The position numbers and the translations under genes were made by a program. This document shows positions 35,296 to 48,276 of a DNA stretch of 64,000 nucleotides, piece after piece; within the stretch, counting starts at the first letter, position 1; each line of letters begins with the position of its first letter. The notes beneath the pieces are model-generated. The model was not told where the DNA came from and did not search any database. It was given only the letters and a program-made list of their open reading frames with translations. The stretch is from assembly GCA_003999685.1 (NCBI GenBank), contig CP021224.1:2604001-2668000 (forward strand). The letters run 5' to 3'. The stretch comes from Taiwanofungus camphoratus. Its lineage: Eukaryota; Basidiomycota; Agaricomycetes; Polyporales; Taiwanofungaceae.

Positions 35296-38200
35296 TCAGT
35301 CACATTGACACTCACGCTGCATAACAGAAGAATATTGAAGCTGATATGGATTAGTTGCAGGTGCCGCAACATCGATGGTGGAATGCACAGCATTTTCTGG
35401 AGCATTGGGAGATGCATGTGAAGATGACGTTGCAAATCCCATGGGATGTATGAAAGGACTAGAAGATGCCACAGAATTGGATGTGAAGCCGGTTGCCTGA
35501 AGAAATTGGGCAGCACGGGCCAATAGTTCTGGTGTGAATTGTTCCTGAGGAGTGGGCATGCAGGCCATGTTGGCAGGAGTGTTGTGCAGTACATGAGTGG
35601 CATTGATCATCTCAAAGTCCAGAGTTCTTGTTGTATTTATTCCCATCTGCTGTGCTGGAGATAGAAGACTGTCAACTTGAGAATGCTGCAAAAATGGTGA
35701 ACTGACAGGAACATGCGATATTGGGCTTGAAATCACAGGTCCACCACCCTGTTGACTCAACATTCCCAGTGCAGAATGAGTGCCAGAAGCATCTGCGAAA
35801 GGAGCAGATATGCCAAAATGAGCGCTTTGAGAGGCTTGCAGTGAATCGGTATAAGATTTCATCTGGTTGAACTTCTCAGATACCAACACTGTCTCCTTGG
35901 CCTTGTGTGTTCTAACAGGGAGACAGTGTGGCTTTGGGTGGGAAGAGCCTGACTGCACAGGAGAACCATCAGAGGTTACAGTGTCCTGCTGCGAGATATG
36001 GGAAGCAATGGGCTGCTGTTCACCAGATGAGAGCTTCTTGTTCACAAAATGATGTGGAATGGTGATGGAAACTGATTTCCCTTTGGACTTGGAGCTAGTT
36101 GTTTTCTGCTCCATTTTGGCTGGTGGTAGTGGCAGTGGCGGCAAGGTGATCTGAACTTCATCAGATGATTTGCTATCATCATCAGAGGTGAACTTGAACT
36201 TGACTTTAGAATCTGACTTGAACATTGCATCAGAAGTCAAAGTATGATCAGTGGTATTGATGCAATTTGTGGTAGATCTAGTAGTGCGAACACATTTCTG
36301 AACAGGTTCAGAAGGGATATGCTTGTCACTGGAGACCAGTTTGGTCTCCTCTGGTGGATGTTGACGTTTGCGTGGACCAGCAGACAGAGAATGGTCTGCA
36401 TCACTGGTGGAAGAAATTGAGATACTTGAGTTATGTGTAGTAATCTGACGTTGAACGCCCTTGTAATCAAAGGATATGCTACCATTCTGAGAGACAAAGA
36501 CACGAAGGCTACGGACATGAGTTGATTCAGGGGCTGGTGGAATGCCATATATAACAATGTGAGAGGATTTAACTTCTGTAAGGGTGCATCAGATCATCAG
36601 CGTGAAGTCTTAAAGACACAATGTAGAATATCTTACGATCTGTATCCATAGCATGTTGACACCCCAGAGGATGAACAGAATCTGTTAGAGCTTTTGCTAG
36701 TATACGCTGCTCTACCTGTGTCAGTGTTGCAATCCCCTTCTTGATGTCATTGCCCTGGCCCGGGTAGCGCACATTCTCAGGCCAATTGATGATGACAAGT
36801 TGGTCAGCATGAAGGAGACCTGGCATTGTTTTCCAGGGGAATGAGTTGGACTTCTCATTCCATGTGCTTCCTTTGAGATCAACTAGAGATAGATTTTGCT
36901 TAGATTTCAACTGGACAATCTAGATTTCAAATATATCAATCACTCACCAATCATTTTTGTTATATGCTCTTTGATGATCTTGAGATAATCATCGTCTGCC
37001 AGTTTAGAGAGTGAAGTATTGACAGGTGGATTGAATGTGCCAACAGTTTTCATCCCTTCTATAATCTCTTCTTTGGGAAAGCGCATATTGAGGAGGTTCT
37101 CTGAGACATTGTAGCTGTAAATTAATGTCTATTAATGCATCAAGAAAATAAAAGATTCATTCACATACACAGCATGTGCTTTAAAGTGACCCAGGATCTC
37201 ATCTAGAGATTCTGCTCGAGTCATTCTCTGCAGTGCCTTTAAGATGAAGATGGTCAGCATAAAGGGTATAAGGCTATCAGTTCCACTGGTGTACATACCC
37301 CTTTGATGCCATCTGTCTCAAAGATTCTGCCAATGATATCATCTTGTTGCACATTGTTGCCAGTACTCAAAATAGCTGATTGAAAATCATACATGGTTGA
37401 AAACGATTCACACTGCAAATGATATCAGAAGCAGACAGATTGAGTATAGATAGACTCACAATGCATTTCATCTTCTCAAAAAACTTGCAAAATGTACACT
37501 TGCGTGAGCCAATGGTCTGTCCTGGACGTGAGAGAATCTGGAGCTCATAGTAGACTCTCAATTTCTCCAGCCAGGTATCGGGATATGTCTTCTGAAATGC
37601 CTGGTAACATTTGCTGATATGTGCCCTGGTTTGCAGAATATGAACACTCACTACAGGAGTTTAGCACTCAATATTACAATATGAACAGATCACTTACTAT
37701 CAGGTGTATCAGGTGTGACTGGTTGTCGGGACTCTTGCAGCGCATTCTCAGAATAATAGACTTCATACAGCACCTATGAATTTTGCGCTCCAGACTGACA
37801 GGAGTGGATGTTTTGCCACAGTGTGACTACTTGCTCAACACGAACGTCATGCTGCGAGGCAATGTTCACAAAAAGGTGATCGATTTCTTTAAGGGCAGCA
37901 TGCAACTTTTGATGTTTAGCAGCAGTCATGCGATGGTGATATTCTTCAGCCTCCTCAGTCTCATCCAGATCGGAAGTGTAAACAGCATCATGTATTGCAA
38001 GCCCGTCTGTCTCAAGAAGATCCAGCTGGGGCATGATGAACTCAGGTACAGTGTGAGCGATAGAGTTAACAGCGGCCTCTGAGAGTGCAAGTGGTTCATC
38101 AGGTGGTGAGCGAAGAGTATGAGGGCTGTGTTCAGTCTGCTCAGGGATTGGAGAGAGACCAGTATATTGGCCTGATCTTGCTGCACTCTCAATGATGGTA

Positions 38201-39261
38201 TGAGAGAAACATCTGTCGTGTGGTTGATCCAAATCTATTCTGGCTGAATTTGATTTTTGCGTGCCTATGGCCATCGTTGTTGGTTCTGCAGCGAACACAT
38301 CATCCAGTAAGGACTTGTGTTGATCTGTCAAACAAGGGGCCTGGTCCTGTTTGATGCTCTTGGAAGGAGATGGGGGCACCGATGATGCCCTTACAATAGA
38401 AGTATGAGACAAATGATTCTGGTTTGCAGAGTTGACAGGATCGACGTAGAAAGAGGTGACAGATGAAGCTCGTGATCAAACTATTGATGGGCCAGGAGGA
38501 CATGTGGGCTGTTCAGCTCCTTGACAAGACTTTAAGACCACATTAACTTGCCACTGATTCGCAGATACATGTGAGGTATTGGAAATGACAGAGTCCCCTC
38601 GTGAGTGAGGGTGAGTTGCTGTTGTGACCACAAAAGGTGAAGGTTGGTGGCTGGATGACACAGGATGTGAGAGATGATGGCCAGATGGCATAGATTATGA
38701 GGGGTGATGGGTGGATGGCACAGGAAAATGAGCAGTTCGAAGGGTAGTGAATGATTCACGATGTTCAGCAGGCAAAATGTTTTCAGAAGGAGCAGCCTGT
38801 CTGACATTGAAATAACCATATCCAATGTGTGATATAGGTTTCACCAGGGCTTCCAGATGTGACAGAGGGCTAGAGCCAGTGGTGACTTCAGAGCTAGTAC
38901 CTACATGGGGATCACCTCCTTCAGATATTGCTGCATCAAGCTCGTCAAATGCACTAAGCATGTCCAGAGACATATCAAGACAGTCATATTCATCTTCCAC
39001 AGGCAGATTCTCTAGACGTGAGTCAGAAGAGACACCATGCACTTGCAATGAAGCAGCTGCTGAGGTCTCTGAGTTGCGCAGATATGGAGGTGAGGTGCGT
39101 GAACGAATGCTTGTATCTACATGATCAGGTGAACGTTCACGCTCAAAGGCCTTCAAATTTTGTTGTACAAGATAATGAGAAGATGGTGGTGCATTGGACT
39201 GGGTATGAGATATATTTGAATCCTGACAGGATCCTCTAGAACTGTTTAACCCTTGCAACAC
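35296..39261 (-). pseudogene. Accessory gene(s) of a large DNA transposon, function unknown
   Basis: A chain of open blocks on the minus strand is separated by short AT-rich, intron-like gaps: 39261-38695, 38412-37774, 37651-37440, 36910-36620 and 36240-35296. One block reads LVIINWPENVRYPGQG then KKGIATLTQVEQRILAKAL. The last block is Ser/Gln/Pro-rich. Composition and strand agree throughout, so this may be one multi-exon gene running toward lower coordinates. I do not recognise a domain. Its position beside the Ulp1/KDZ-like gene on the same strand suggests it belongs to the same element. Exon joins are not established. Confidence 0.4.
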
Positions 39262-39933
39262 ATTGGGACCATGATGAGATGTGTCACTGGATTAGCAGTG
39301 AAATGTGCTCAGATCTCGTGATATGCCAGAATTGTGATAGGATGTTTCATGTTTGGGTTGCAATGTATTGAGGGTGTGACCTGACACTTCAAAATTGTGT
39401 CGAGACATGCCAGAGTGAGCAAAAGGCTTGTTGTTCAGCATCTTTTCAATCTAGGAAAAGTCTGTTAGTAGTTGTTTTCATAATTGAAGTAACACAGTAA
39501 ATATTTACCAAGAATATGATTGCTAGAGACTCAATTTTGAAGAGATACACAAAATATACGGCAGAAAGAGGTGTTGAAGTGGACGAGGAGAAGAAGGACA
39601 TGGCCTCTTCAATTTTATTCATCCTAAATCATGACAATAGTTCATGAAGATGATCAGCACTGTCAAGAGACACCAATAAAGTACATACCTGGAGTGAAGA
39701 TACTCTTGAGATGCTATTGCATGTATTGCCAGAGGCATACTGGATGTCACCTGCCAACCAATCAGGATGTGAATAAAGGTGGTGATTGTCATTAAAAAAG
39801 TCTAAAACAATAGAATAAAGGAATTACATGTCAGCGCACAAAAAATATGTAGTTATGAGATCCCCGCACAGACCTTAGGTGTTGATGTCTCCTAAAAAAT
39901 GTATCAACAATCATGAGGCTTTGGTAACTTCAA

Positions 39934-40668
39934 GTGCACTCACTGTACTCTCGAAGTCCAACTGGCTTTGCCTGTTTACAAGCAACTCAGAGTAGCCTTT
40001 GGATGGGCCGTCGAGCTAAGTATTTGACTCTGGAGGCAAAGCAACAAGCATGTCTGCAGCATGATGCAGACAGGGCAAAGCTTACAAGGTATGTTATATC
40101 AGCTCGGCTAGTCAGTAACTGACTCGTCTGAAAATTTACATCATTCTCATCATTCAGTGTCAAAGACCGTCGATGAATGTATAATGCTAAAGCCTATGCT
40201 CATCTCCATCGCTGTCACCAAGCCTTCACATATACTGCAAGTTCTCTAGGCCTACCTGAGCATCTTCTCTCATTCTGCTTACGGCCAATTGAACTCACAC
40301 CATTATTCTGAGAGGCTTTACGTGGAGCAGAGTTTATTGATGAATCAGAACTATGTATATGGGATCATCCACCTCCATACTCAACCAACACACCAGACAC
40401 TTCTGCTGAAAGACACTTCACAACCAAACTGATTGAAGTCATGCACGGCAAGCAATATCGTGAGCTGTGTGAGGAGGCAGAGGGAAGGATGTCTCAAGTG
40501 TTGGATGAAGGGCCGGCTGCAATGCTCAAAATGGCCCGGGAGTTACTGCGAGAGCTCGAGGTGAAATTTGATAACTATTATCAGCAATGGAAGATACAGA
40601 CAGAATGTCGAGAGGAGTGGAAAAGAGATGTTCTTATGGCAGGTTTGGCCACAGAGTGGATGGCATGA
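39934..40668 (+). pseudogene. Hypothetical transposon-linked gene, plus strand
   Basis: Open blocks in plus orientation: one near 39.93-40.10 kb with RRAKYLTLEAKQQACLQHDA, and one near 40.2-40.67 kb with LIEVMHGKQYRELCEEAEGR and ELEVKFDNYYQQWK, ending at a stop. The middle contains at least one in-frame stop (near 40.31 kb). The protein is charged and helical. No known domain is recognised. It is oriented against the Ulp1/KDZ-like gene. Confidence 0.35.
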
Positions 40669-40792
40669 TGTGTATATACATTACAGCACAATATCTGTGA
40701 CTGCCAATGTTCTTGTCAGTACTACATCTCTCTTTACATGAAGAAGGCTCTTACTTGGCAGACAATGATTCCAGATTGTGGTATATAGCTTG

Positions 40793-42275
40793 CTACTGAT
40801 ACATTTTGAGACTACACACCAATTGTAACAAATACTGTCGCATATTTTGCATATCTGAATCTTGCAATCCAGTTCTTTCAAAGCCATGTAGTATTGCTGT
40901 TATCTGAGCCAGCACCCAAACACCACAATCCACACTGTTCTTCTGAAAAGGGACAGTCTATCAACAGTGAATGAACATCCTTTGATCTACAGAGATTCTA
41001 TAAAATCTTACCATGAGTGGATATGCATGCCATAATTGAGTTGATTCCTTCATACCGACAAGTGTGACCAGCTTGTGTATCAGGATCATTACTGCCTATT
41101 GCACAAATATGAGTCATAATAGATTTGATGAGATAGATAGACATACCTCTATATCTTCTTGCCAGGTGACCTCATTTGTAAGACTGTCAAAGTGAAGGAT
41201 GCGTTGCTGTGGCACCACAGCAATCACAACAGTCCAATGGCCTATCATACCTGCACGATGTACAGGGATGATCCATAAGTATCGCTCACAGTATGATATG
41301 CACTTCACAGAGCACCATAGAGCCCCTCCATTGTCATTGTGCTTGGCAAGTTCGATGTCATAAGTTGAGAATAGAGCACAAGCAGCTGCCATACTGGCAG
41401 CTTAGTCACGAAATAACAAGAAAGTGCATCCGTTGATGCAAATGTCGTTGAGAAGGGCATTGTGATTGTGGAGACGCATAATGTCGTCGGTTTTGAAGAT
41501 AACATGAGATAGCCAACCATGCGCAGGGCACACTCGAGGTACAAAAGGTGGATTGTGTGATCTTGTATGAGATGCGCAAATCACATTTAACTCTGTGAAG
41601 TAATGTAACTTCACACTGTCCTGTTTCCAACCAGAAAATGTTTATTCATGTGAAGCAGGCTTACTCAAATTACACATACCAGGCAGTGCCAATACAACTC
41701 AACATGACTTTGATGCTTCTCTGGTAGCAAATTACCCTCAACATCATCAGGCTCATGGCATACATCCTCAAGAAGATCCCACATCTGTGGGTCCTCCACT
41801 ACCTCTATGGGATCCTCCTCCATCTCCATAAGCTCCAGATCAACATTGGATACAATATGAGGTGGCATCCATATGACAGGCGCATGGAGTGTTGGATCTT
41901 GAGTGACCAACTGACGGGCCAACAAGCGAGCTGATTCGACTTGAGAGTGCAATTGTGTCTGTGAGAGGAAAGGCAAAACCCAATGGCTTTCAAGCATCAA
42001 CAAACTTTCACGTTGTTGCAGCAACTGTGGAACAATTAATACATCTGGCAAGAAAGTCAGATATGCTTTCTGTCATTATTGACATGACATACTTTTTGGC
42101 AAACATAGCGCAAGTTCTACGGATGCAAGCTCTTGTCTCAACCACTGATATAAACTCTCAGCCTCTGATCTCAGACGGCAGCACTCTTCAAGACATCGAT
42201 CAATCTTAAGCATTCCTTGAATCCCTCGATGCATGCTGATACGACCTACAGAGTCCTGGACTGTGTGGATAAATC
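40793..42275 (-). pseudogene. KDZ-like transposase tail followed by Ulp1 (C48) cysteine peptidase domain
   Basis: The upstream end at 42275 is cut by the Gypsy LTR. The first block reads MHRGIQGMLKIDRCLEECCR then SEAESLYQWLRQEL, like the C-terminal helices of KDZ transposases, and continues through a short intron to an acidic region (about 41.8 kb). The Ulp1/C48 domain follows: CINGCTFLL, WIIPVHRAGMIGHWTVVI with the catalytic His, ILHFDSLTNE with the Asp, and NSVDCGVWVLAQI with the nucleophile Cys near 40.92 kb. The end is a TAG at 40795-40793. An in-frame TAA lies at 41404-41402, so the copy is degenerate. Ulp1 domains are common in plant and fungal DNA transposons. KDZ elements are known from Agaricomycetes; assignment of this tail is by resemblance. 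Confidence 0.6.
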
Positions 42276-42846
42276 TGTTACAAGGCGGTAATGGTGCGAA
42301 CATACATTTTCATTTCTCTTCACTATACCAGACTAGCGGATTGTGTACACTTACAATTATCACCATCATTCCTGACGGGCTGACCGTCACCCGCCTGGTT
42401 ATGGACTGTTCCTCAAAAGGGGCCACTCAGGCCTCTGACTTATGGACGCTTAGGTGCTGGTACCCGTGGGAGTGAGGGCTGGCTTGCCCTAAACCCACCA
42501 TAGTACTTAAGGGGTTGGCTCACTGCGGAGCACCCCAATCTTGTCCTCCTTAGTTACACTGTGTACTTTGGTGCCATTATTACCATTTGTACTTTACGAC
42601 TGGGCTTAGGCCCCTATACCTTTGTCTATTCAACAGGTCACCTTAGACTATCTATATCCTTATGACTACCCTAGGACTTAGGCTGTGACTTAGCCCGCAA
42701 CTCTCTCAAGACCGTTGGGCTAGCGGTTGAAGACTTAGATGTGTACTCATCGTCAGCCAGGCTGACTCCTCGTTTACACTTCACGCCTGACTACTCAACG
42801 ACCCCCCATCACGGTAGTCACCTACGGGCGTAGACTCCCCGTAACA
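42276..42846 (+). repeat. 5' LTR of the Gypsy element
   Basis: 571 bp, TGTTACAAGG...CCGTAACA, with 5-bp inverted ends. About 97.5% identical to the 3' LTR. Confidence 0.93.
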
Positions 42847-43049
42847 TTAGGACAAGATTCCCTACAAACTCTATCTCAGGATAGCGAATTAGAACGCGAA
42901 CAAGCGGAAGAAACCGGACCCTCACCAACGTCCCCATAGGAAGGGTTGGGTAAGACCAGTGTCCCCATTGGAAGGGACTGGCAGGAGGATCACTTGACTA
43001 CAAGTGCGTACCATCAGTGTTGAGTTGAAGGATAAGAAACACCGGAAAG

Positions 43050-46000
43050 ATGGAGAAGTTCCTCGTGATAGTCCGGAGAGCTATCACCTGGCGAAGAAAA
43101 TTGAAGGAAGGAAGGGAGGAAGACCACATACCCCGACCAGAAACAACAGAAGAAGCAGCCCTAGAGATCCCCTGGGATGGACCGCTTACCCCAAGTGACA
43201 ACGACCTCGGACTTTCTCAGCCCTCCACTGAAGCCCTCGAACAGGGGCAGAGAGGCACAGGCTCCAGGCAAGGACACCGACACAACCACTCTAATACAGC
43301 TCTGACACCTCATCACTGGAAGAAGAGGAGCTGCTACCGATGCAGGAAGCCAGGACACTTGGTCAAGGCATGCCTGGAGCCCAGGAAAATCAGAAAGGAA
43401 GGACACAGAGACGTGGCCCTAGGGGAAGCTGACGATAAACACGATAATCCACACAAAAGCGAACCCAGACTTCCACAACCTTCCAATGATGCCGGGAGAG
43501 ACAGGGAACTGGAACTGCACCACTCGTCAAACTCAGATGACTTCGCCTTGGAGGAAACCCAGCCATATCCGGTCCCACCAGCAGACTACTGGAGCAGTGA
43601 AGAAACGGAGGAATCCTTAGGAACGTCCACCATAGAGTCCATTGAACAGAAACGGTTCCCTCATTTTAAACACTTCACTGATGCCCCAGGAGGAGAATCA
43701 ATGGCTGAAGGCACAGGGAAACCTGTGCAAAGAAACTTGGACAAGCCAAAGACCAGTAAGGACCCGACCATCTCAATGGGGGCCACAATCACAGGATATC
43801 GGAAAGGAACCACTCTGTATGTAGAAGGTTATGTCGTCACCGGGAAAAAGGCCATCACTGTGAGACCACTAATCAATAGTGGAGCCAATGCCAACCTCAT
43901 ACACCCTGACCTTGTGGAACGATGGGGACTGCCCACACGACTGCTACCTTCGGAAGGTACAAAGTACGACCATTGATGGGACCCCCAACAGGGGTGGACC
44001 GATTACCCATCGAGTTGAAGGGAGCATACAGCTTGAAGGGTATGACATACCCACAAACTTCTATGTATCGGACATTGGGGACCTCGAAGTAGTGCTGGGC
44101 AACCCTTGGTTGATTCAAGTCAACCTGCAGATCGATTGGCCAAAAGGGACCCTCACAGTTGACCCGGACAGGATTAAGGAATGGCAGGGGTACTATGCTT
44201 GGATCATGGACCAGCCTACCACGGACGGCATCCCATTGTGCCGAGCCTCTGCACACGAGGATAATGACGAGCTAGAAACCATCCTATGTGCTTATACAAG
44301 GGGAGAAGGGGTCTTAGGCATGTTCAACGATCAACCGGAACCCCTATTTGATGAAATGGGCCTGCTGCAGCCACCCAAGAAGTCTCAACCATCGTTAGAT
44401 CGGAACAGCCATGTAAAGGGCTCAAGACAGTTCATAGCCACCGCCAGGCAGACAAGCACACCACTGACACCCCCTGAGGAGGGGCCACAGATTGAAGACC
44501 TGGTGCCTGAGTACTTGCTTGACTACCGGGACCGCTTTGAAAAGGCGGCCGCTGCTCGATTCCCTGATTCAAGACCATGGGACCACGCTGTGGAGACAAA
44601 GCCTAACTTTGTACCTAGGAAGTGCGGGGTAATTGCATTATCCCTGGCTGAACAAGCGGAGATGGATAAGTTCCTTGACGAGAACCTGGTGAAAGGATAT
44701 CTACGGGACTCAAAGTCACCCATGGCCTCCCCAGCATTCTTTGTGGCAAAAAAGGATGGTACACTCAGGCCCTGTCAGGATTACTGATACCTCAACAACA
44801 GCACGGTAAAAGATGCGTACCCACTTCCACTCATTGGAGAGCTCATCGACAACCTGCAAAAGGCAACCATATTCACAAAGCTGGACCTCCGAAATGGCTA
44901 CAACAATGTACGCATCAGGGAGGGCGACCAGTGGAAGGGAGCGTTCATGGTGAATCACCACGGAACCAAGAAGCTAGTTGAACCAACAGTAATGTTCTTC
45001 GGCATGTGCAATGCCCCGGCCACCTTCCAGCGGCTTATGAATGATGGGTTTCAAGACATGCTCGCGGAAGGATGGTTAGCCATTTACATGGATGACATCC
45101 TGATCTACTCCGATGATGCTACCATCCACCGAGAACGGACATGCCGGGTACTGCAATGCTTGCAGGAGATGGACCTCTTTGTGAAACTGGAAAAGTGTGC
45201 CTTCGATGTACAAGAAGTTGAGTTTCTGGGAATGACCATCACACCGGGCCACATCCATATGGACACTGGCAAGCTGCAGGGCATCGATGAATGGCCCATA
45301 CCGACCAAAGTCAAGGACGTGGAACGATTCCTGGGCCTCGCCAATTACTATTGACGGTTTATATGCAGATTCTTGGACATCGCCCACCCCCTGAATGCAC
45401 TTAAGAAGAAGGGGGTAGCTTGGAACTGGTCGAACAAGTGCCAGGCAGCCTTCGAGGCACTTAAACGCCATTTTTGTGAGGCCCCAGTACTCACCATGCC
45501 CGACCCTGAGAAACCGTTTGTAATCGAAGCCGATGCCTCACTGGTTGCAACAGGTGCAGTACTGCAACAGGAGGGCCCTGATGGGAAACTTCACCCAGTG
45601 GCATTCCTTTCAAAATTGCTGAAGGAAGCAGAACGGAACTATCAGATCTATGATAGAGAACTACTGACAATCATACGAGCACTTGAGGAATGGCATCATC
45701 ACCTGGAGGGCGCAAAACACCCGGTTACAGTTATAACGGACCACAAGAACCTGACATACTTCAGAGAAGCCCAATGGCTAACACGACGCCAGGCACGATG
45801 GCAACTGCTGCTATTGCAGTTCGACTTACTACTGGAGAATCGAAAAGGTAAACGACTCGTAGTGGCGGACGCCCTATCATGTAGACCAGGACATCCCGGA
45901 GGTGAGAGGGACAATGAGGACATTATCCTCTTACCAGAAACACTGTTTGCAAAGGCAGTTAATGTTGACCTCATCGAGCGCATCCGGCAACACCGAAGTC

Positions 46001-47430
46001 GTGACAGCATGGTCATCAAGACGATTAACGCTTTAAAACGGGGGAAAGTACCACCATTTAAGGGCACTGGATTTGTGCACACAACATTGGCCGATTGGGA
46101 TGTGCAGGATGGATTGATTCTGTACAAAAATCGAATCTACGTACCCCCTAGTGACGACTTGCGCAGAGAAGTTATTCGACTTTGCCATGACACCCCAGCT
46201 ATGGCCCATCCAGGAGCACAGGGAACGTTTGCCATTGCCAGAAGGGACTGGTTCTGGGATGGCATGACCACGTTTATCGAAAACTATGTGAAAGGCTGCG
46301 CCAAATGCCAGGAGAATAAGGTCAACACGCATCCAACACGACCACCAATGCAACCCATCCCAACGGAACTGAACTCCAGGCCGTTCTCACACATCTCAGT
46401 CGACTTCATCACAGACCTGCCAGAATCGCATGGATCTGACGCAATAATGGTAGTGGTGGACCAAGAACTGTCCAAAGGGATAGTCCTGGTTCCTTGCAAC
46501 AAGACCATCGATGCAGTAGGAACAGCCGAGGCACTCCATCAGAACGTTTACCAGCGATATGGGCTACCCAACAGAATCATATCAGACCGAGGCCCACAGT
46601 TCGCAGCAACAGTGTTCCGGGAGTGGTGCAAGCTGACAGGTGTCAAAGCGGCCATGAGCACTGCCTACCATCCACAGTCTGATGGAAGCACTGAGCGTGT
46701 CAATCAGAAACTCGAAGCTGCATGGAGGATCCTGTGTGCCAACAATCCTCACAACTGGGCAAAGTTTATCCCAGAATTTGAATTCGCACACAATCAGGTG
46801 CCACATGCTGGAAGAAGGGAGTCACCATTCAAGCTGATTATGGGATATGATCCAAAGGCAATCGGATCACCAAAGACATCAGAAAGGTACCCATCAATCA
46901 AGGACCGACTCTTAGCCATCGGAGAGTTCAGAAAGGAAGCACTGGCAGCACAGGATCTAGCTGTGCAGTTGATGGCAGAAAGGGCTCGAACCACATGGCA
47001 GCCATTTGAGAAGGGGATGCAGGTTTGGCTAGAAGCAACTAACCTCCGCCTAAAGACCCCGAGGAAGTTTTCCCCAAAGCGAGTAGGACCACTCAAGATA
47101 GCTGAAGTCCTAGGACCGCTAACGTACAAACTTCAGCTACCAAGGGCATGGAAGATACATCCAGTATTCCATGCATCGCTGTTGACACCATACAGGGAAA
47201 CTAAGGAACATGGTCCGAACTTCATAAGGCCACCCCCAGAATTAGTCGATGGCGATGAAGAATACGAAGTCGAAGCCATTCATGGGCATCGTGCCCAACG
47301 TGGGAAATGGCAGTTCCTGATCAAATGGGTTGGATGGCCGAACTCTGCTAATACGTGGCAGTCCGAGGCGGACTTAAGGAACTTGCCCGACCTTCTGGAG
47401 GAATATAAGAAGGTCAACAGGTTGCCTACA
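43050..47430 (+). pseudogene. Gag-Pol coding region of the Gypsy chromovirus
   Basis: Fossil coding region from the Gag zinc knuckle (CYRCRKPGHLVKAC) through protease, reverse transcriptase, RNase H and integrase to the chromodomain. The integrase-chromodomain half is the best preserved. Agaricomycete chromoviruses of this type use a methyl-lysine-reading chromodomain to direct integration into heterochromatin, which suits the gene-poor, repeat-rich surroundings. Confidence 0.9.
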
Positions 47431-47548
47431 AGGCCCCAGGTCAACGCCCGCTACACCCGGATCTGCAGAGCTGCATACAGCCGACATTCAGCAGAGGCAC
47501 GGCACTACGATGTCCACTCATACCGACCCCTGACAGCTATCCGTCTAC

Positions 47549-48265
47549 TTGAACCACAGCGCAGCAAGGGTACGAGACCTCGCACCCCGAGTACGAGCAA
47601 GGCACACACGTGCACACCCATACCGAAACATTCAGGAAACAGTGCCCCCATTGGCAGCGTCCGACGATCCGTACGATCAGTGGAGGCTTGCGCATCGCAC
47701 TGCCTGGGCCCTGGTGGATGCCGATCTACGACCAGAAATAGACACCCGGCTGTTGGCTTGGCCAGACCTGTGGGAGTTGACGAACATTTACCGGACACTG
47801 GTCATTGTCACGCAAGAGGCTGGCAGCTTGGCCACACTCGAACGAAGGCAAACAGGCCTTGGGCCAAATGGCAACAACCCGACAATGTGGCAGTTGGCCA
47901 CTCTCCACATAGATGCAAGCCGAGCAGCCCGCAATCTGCTCGCCGTCCTTATGCGCTCCCCTCTAATAGGCGTCATAGACAACCTGATACCACCACGACA
48001 TCAGGCCAGAACACAGGCCCCTCCTGCCAGTGATGGTCCGTCCAACTCTATCACTGGTGGTGCCCCTAGCTCGACCAGCGGGGGGAACTCCCCCTTCTGC
48101 ATACGAAGCCGACAAATGGGACATTGGAGTCATGACTGCATGCATACCAGCGATGACGATATCCCTTCTGACCAGTCCGACACCCTCCGACCTCGAGCCA
48201 GGGTCAAATCAGAACAAGAAGGGTCAGACGCTGAGGGTTCGATCGTTGGGGCGACGAGTCCTTGA
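47549..48265 (+). CDS. Extra ORF of the Gypsy element downstream of pol, zinc-knuckle-like
   Basis: A 238-codon frame lies between the chromodomain and the 3' LTR, in a different frame from pol. Its middle is helical and hydrophobic (LLAWPDLWELTNIYRTLVIV), and its end has a zinc-knuckle-like GHWSHDC segment and an acidic tail. This resembles a Gag-type capsid/nucleocapsid organisation, but placed after pol. I do not recognise a named family. The codons of the overlapping pol frame look random here, so this frame is the likelier coding one. Confidence 0.5.
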   Translation: MNHSAARVRDLAPRVRARHTRAHPYRNIQETVPPLAASDDPYDQWRLAHRTAWALVDADLRPEIDTRLLAWPDLWELTNIYRTLVIVTQEAGSLATLERRQTGLGPNGNNPTMWQLATLHIDASRAARNLLAVLMRSPLIGVIDNLIPPRHQARTQAPPASDGPSNSITGGAPSSTSGGNSPFCIRSRQMGHWSHDCMHTSDDDIPSDQSDTLRPRARVKSEQEGSDAEGSIVGATSP

Positions 48266-48276
48266 GAGGGGGGTAA

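Noticed and set aside
35296-42275. TET/JBP dioxygenase associated with the KDZ-like element
   Set aside because: TET/JBP genes often accompany KDZ elements, but I found no HxD...H dioxygenase pattern in the open frames here.
47430-48033. Extension of integrase beyond the chromodomain
   Set aside because: The frame stays open but loses protein-like character, while another frame over the same bases looks coding.
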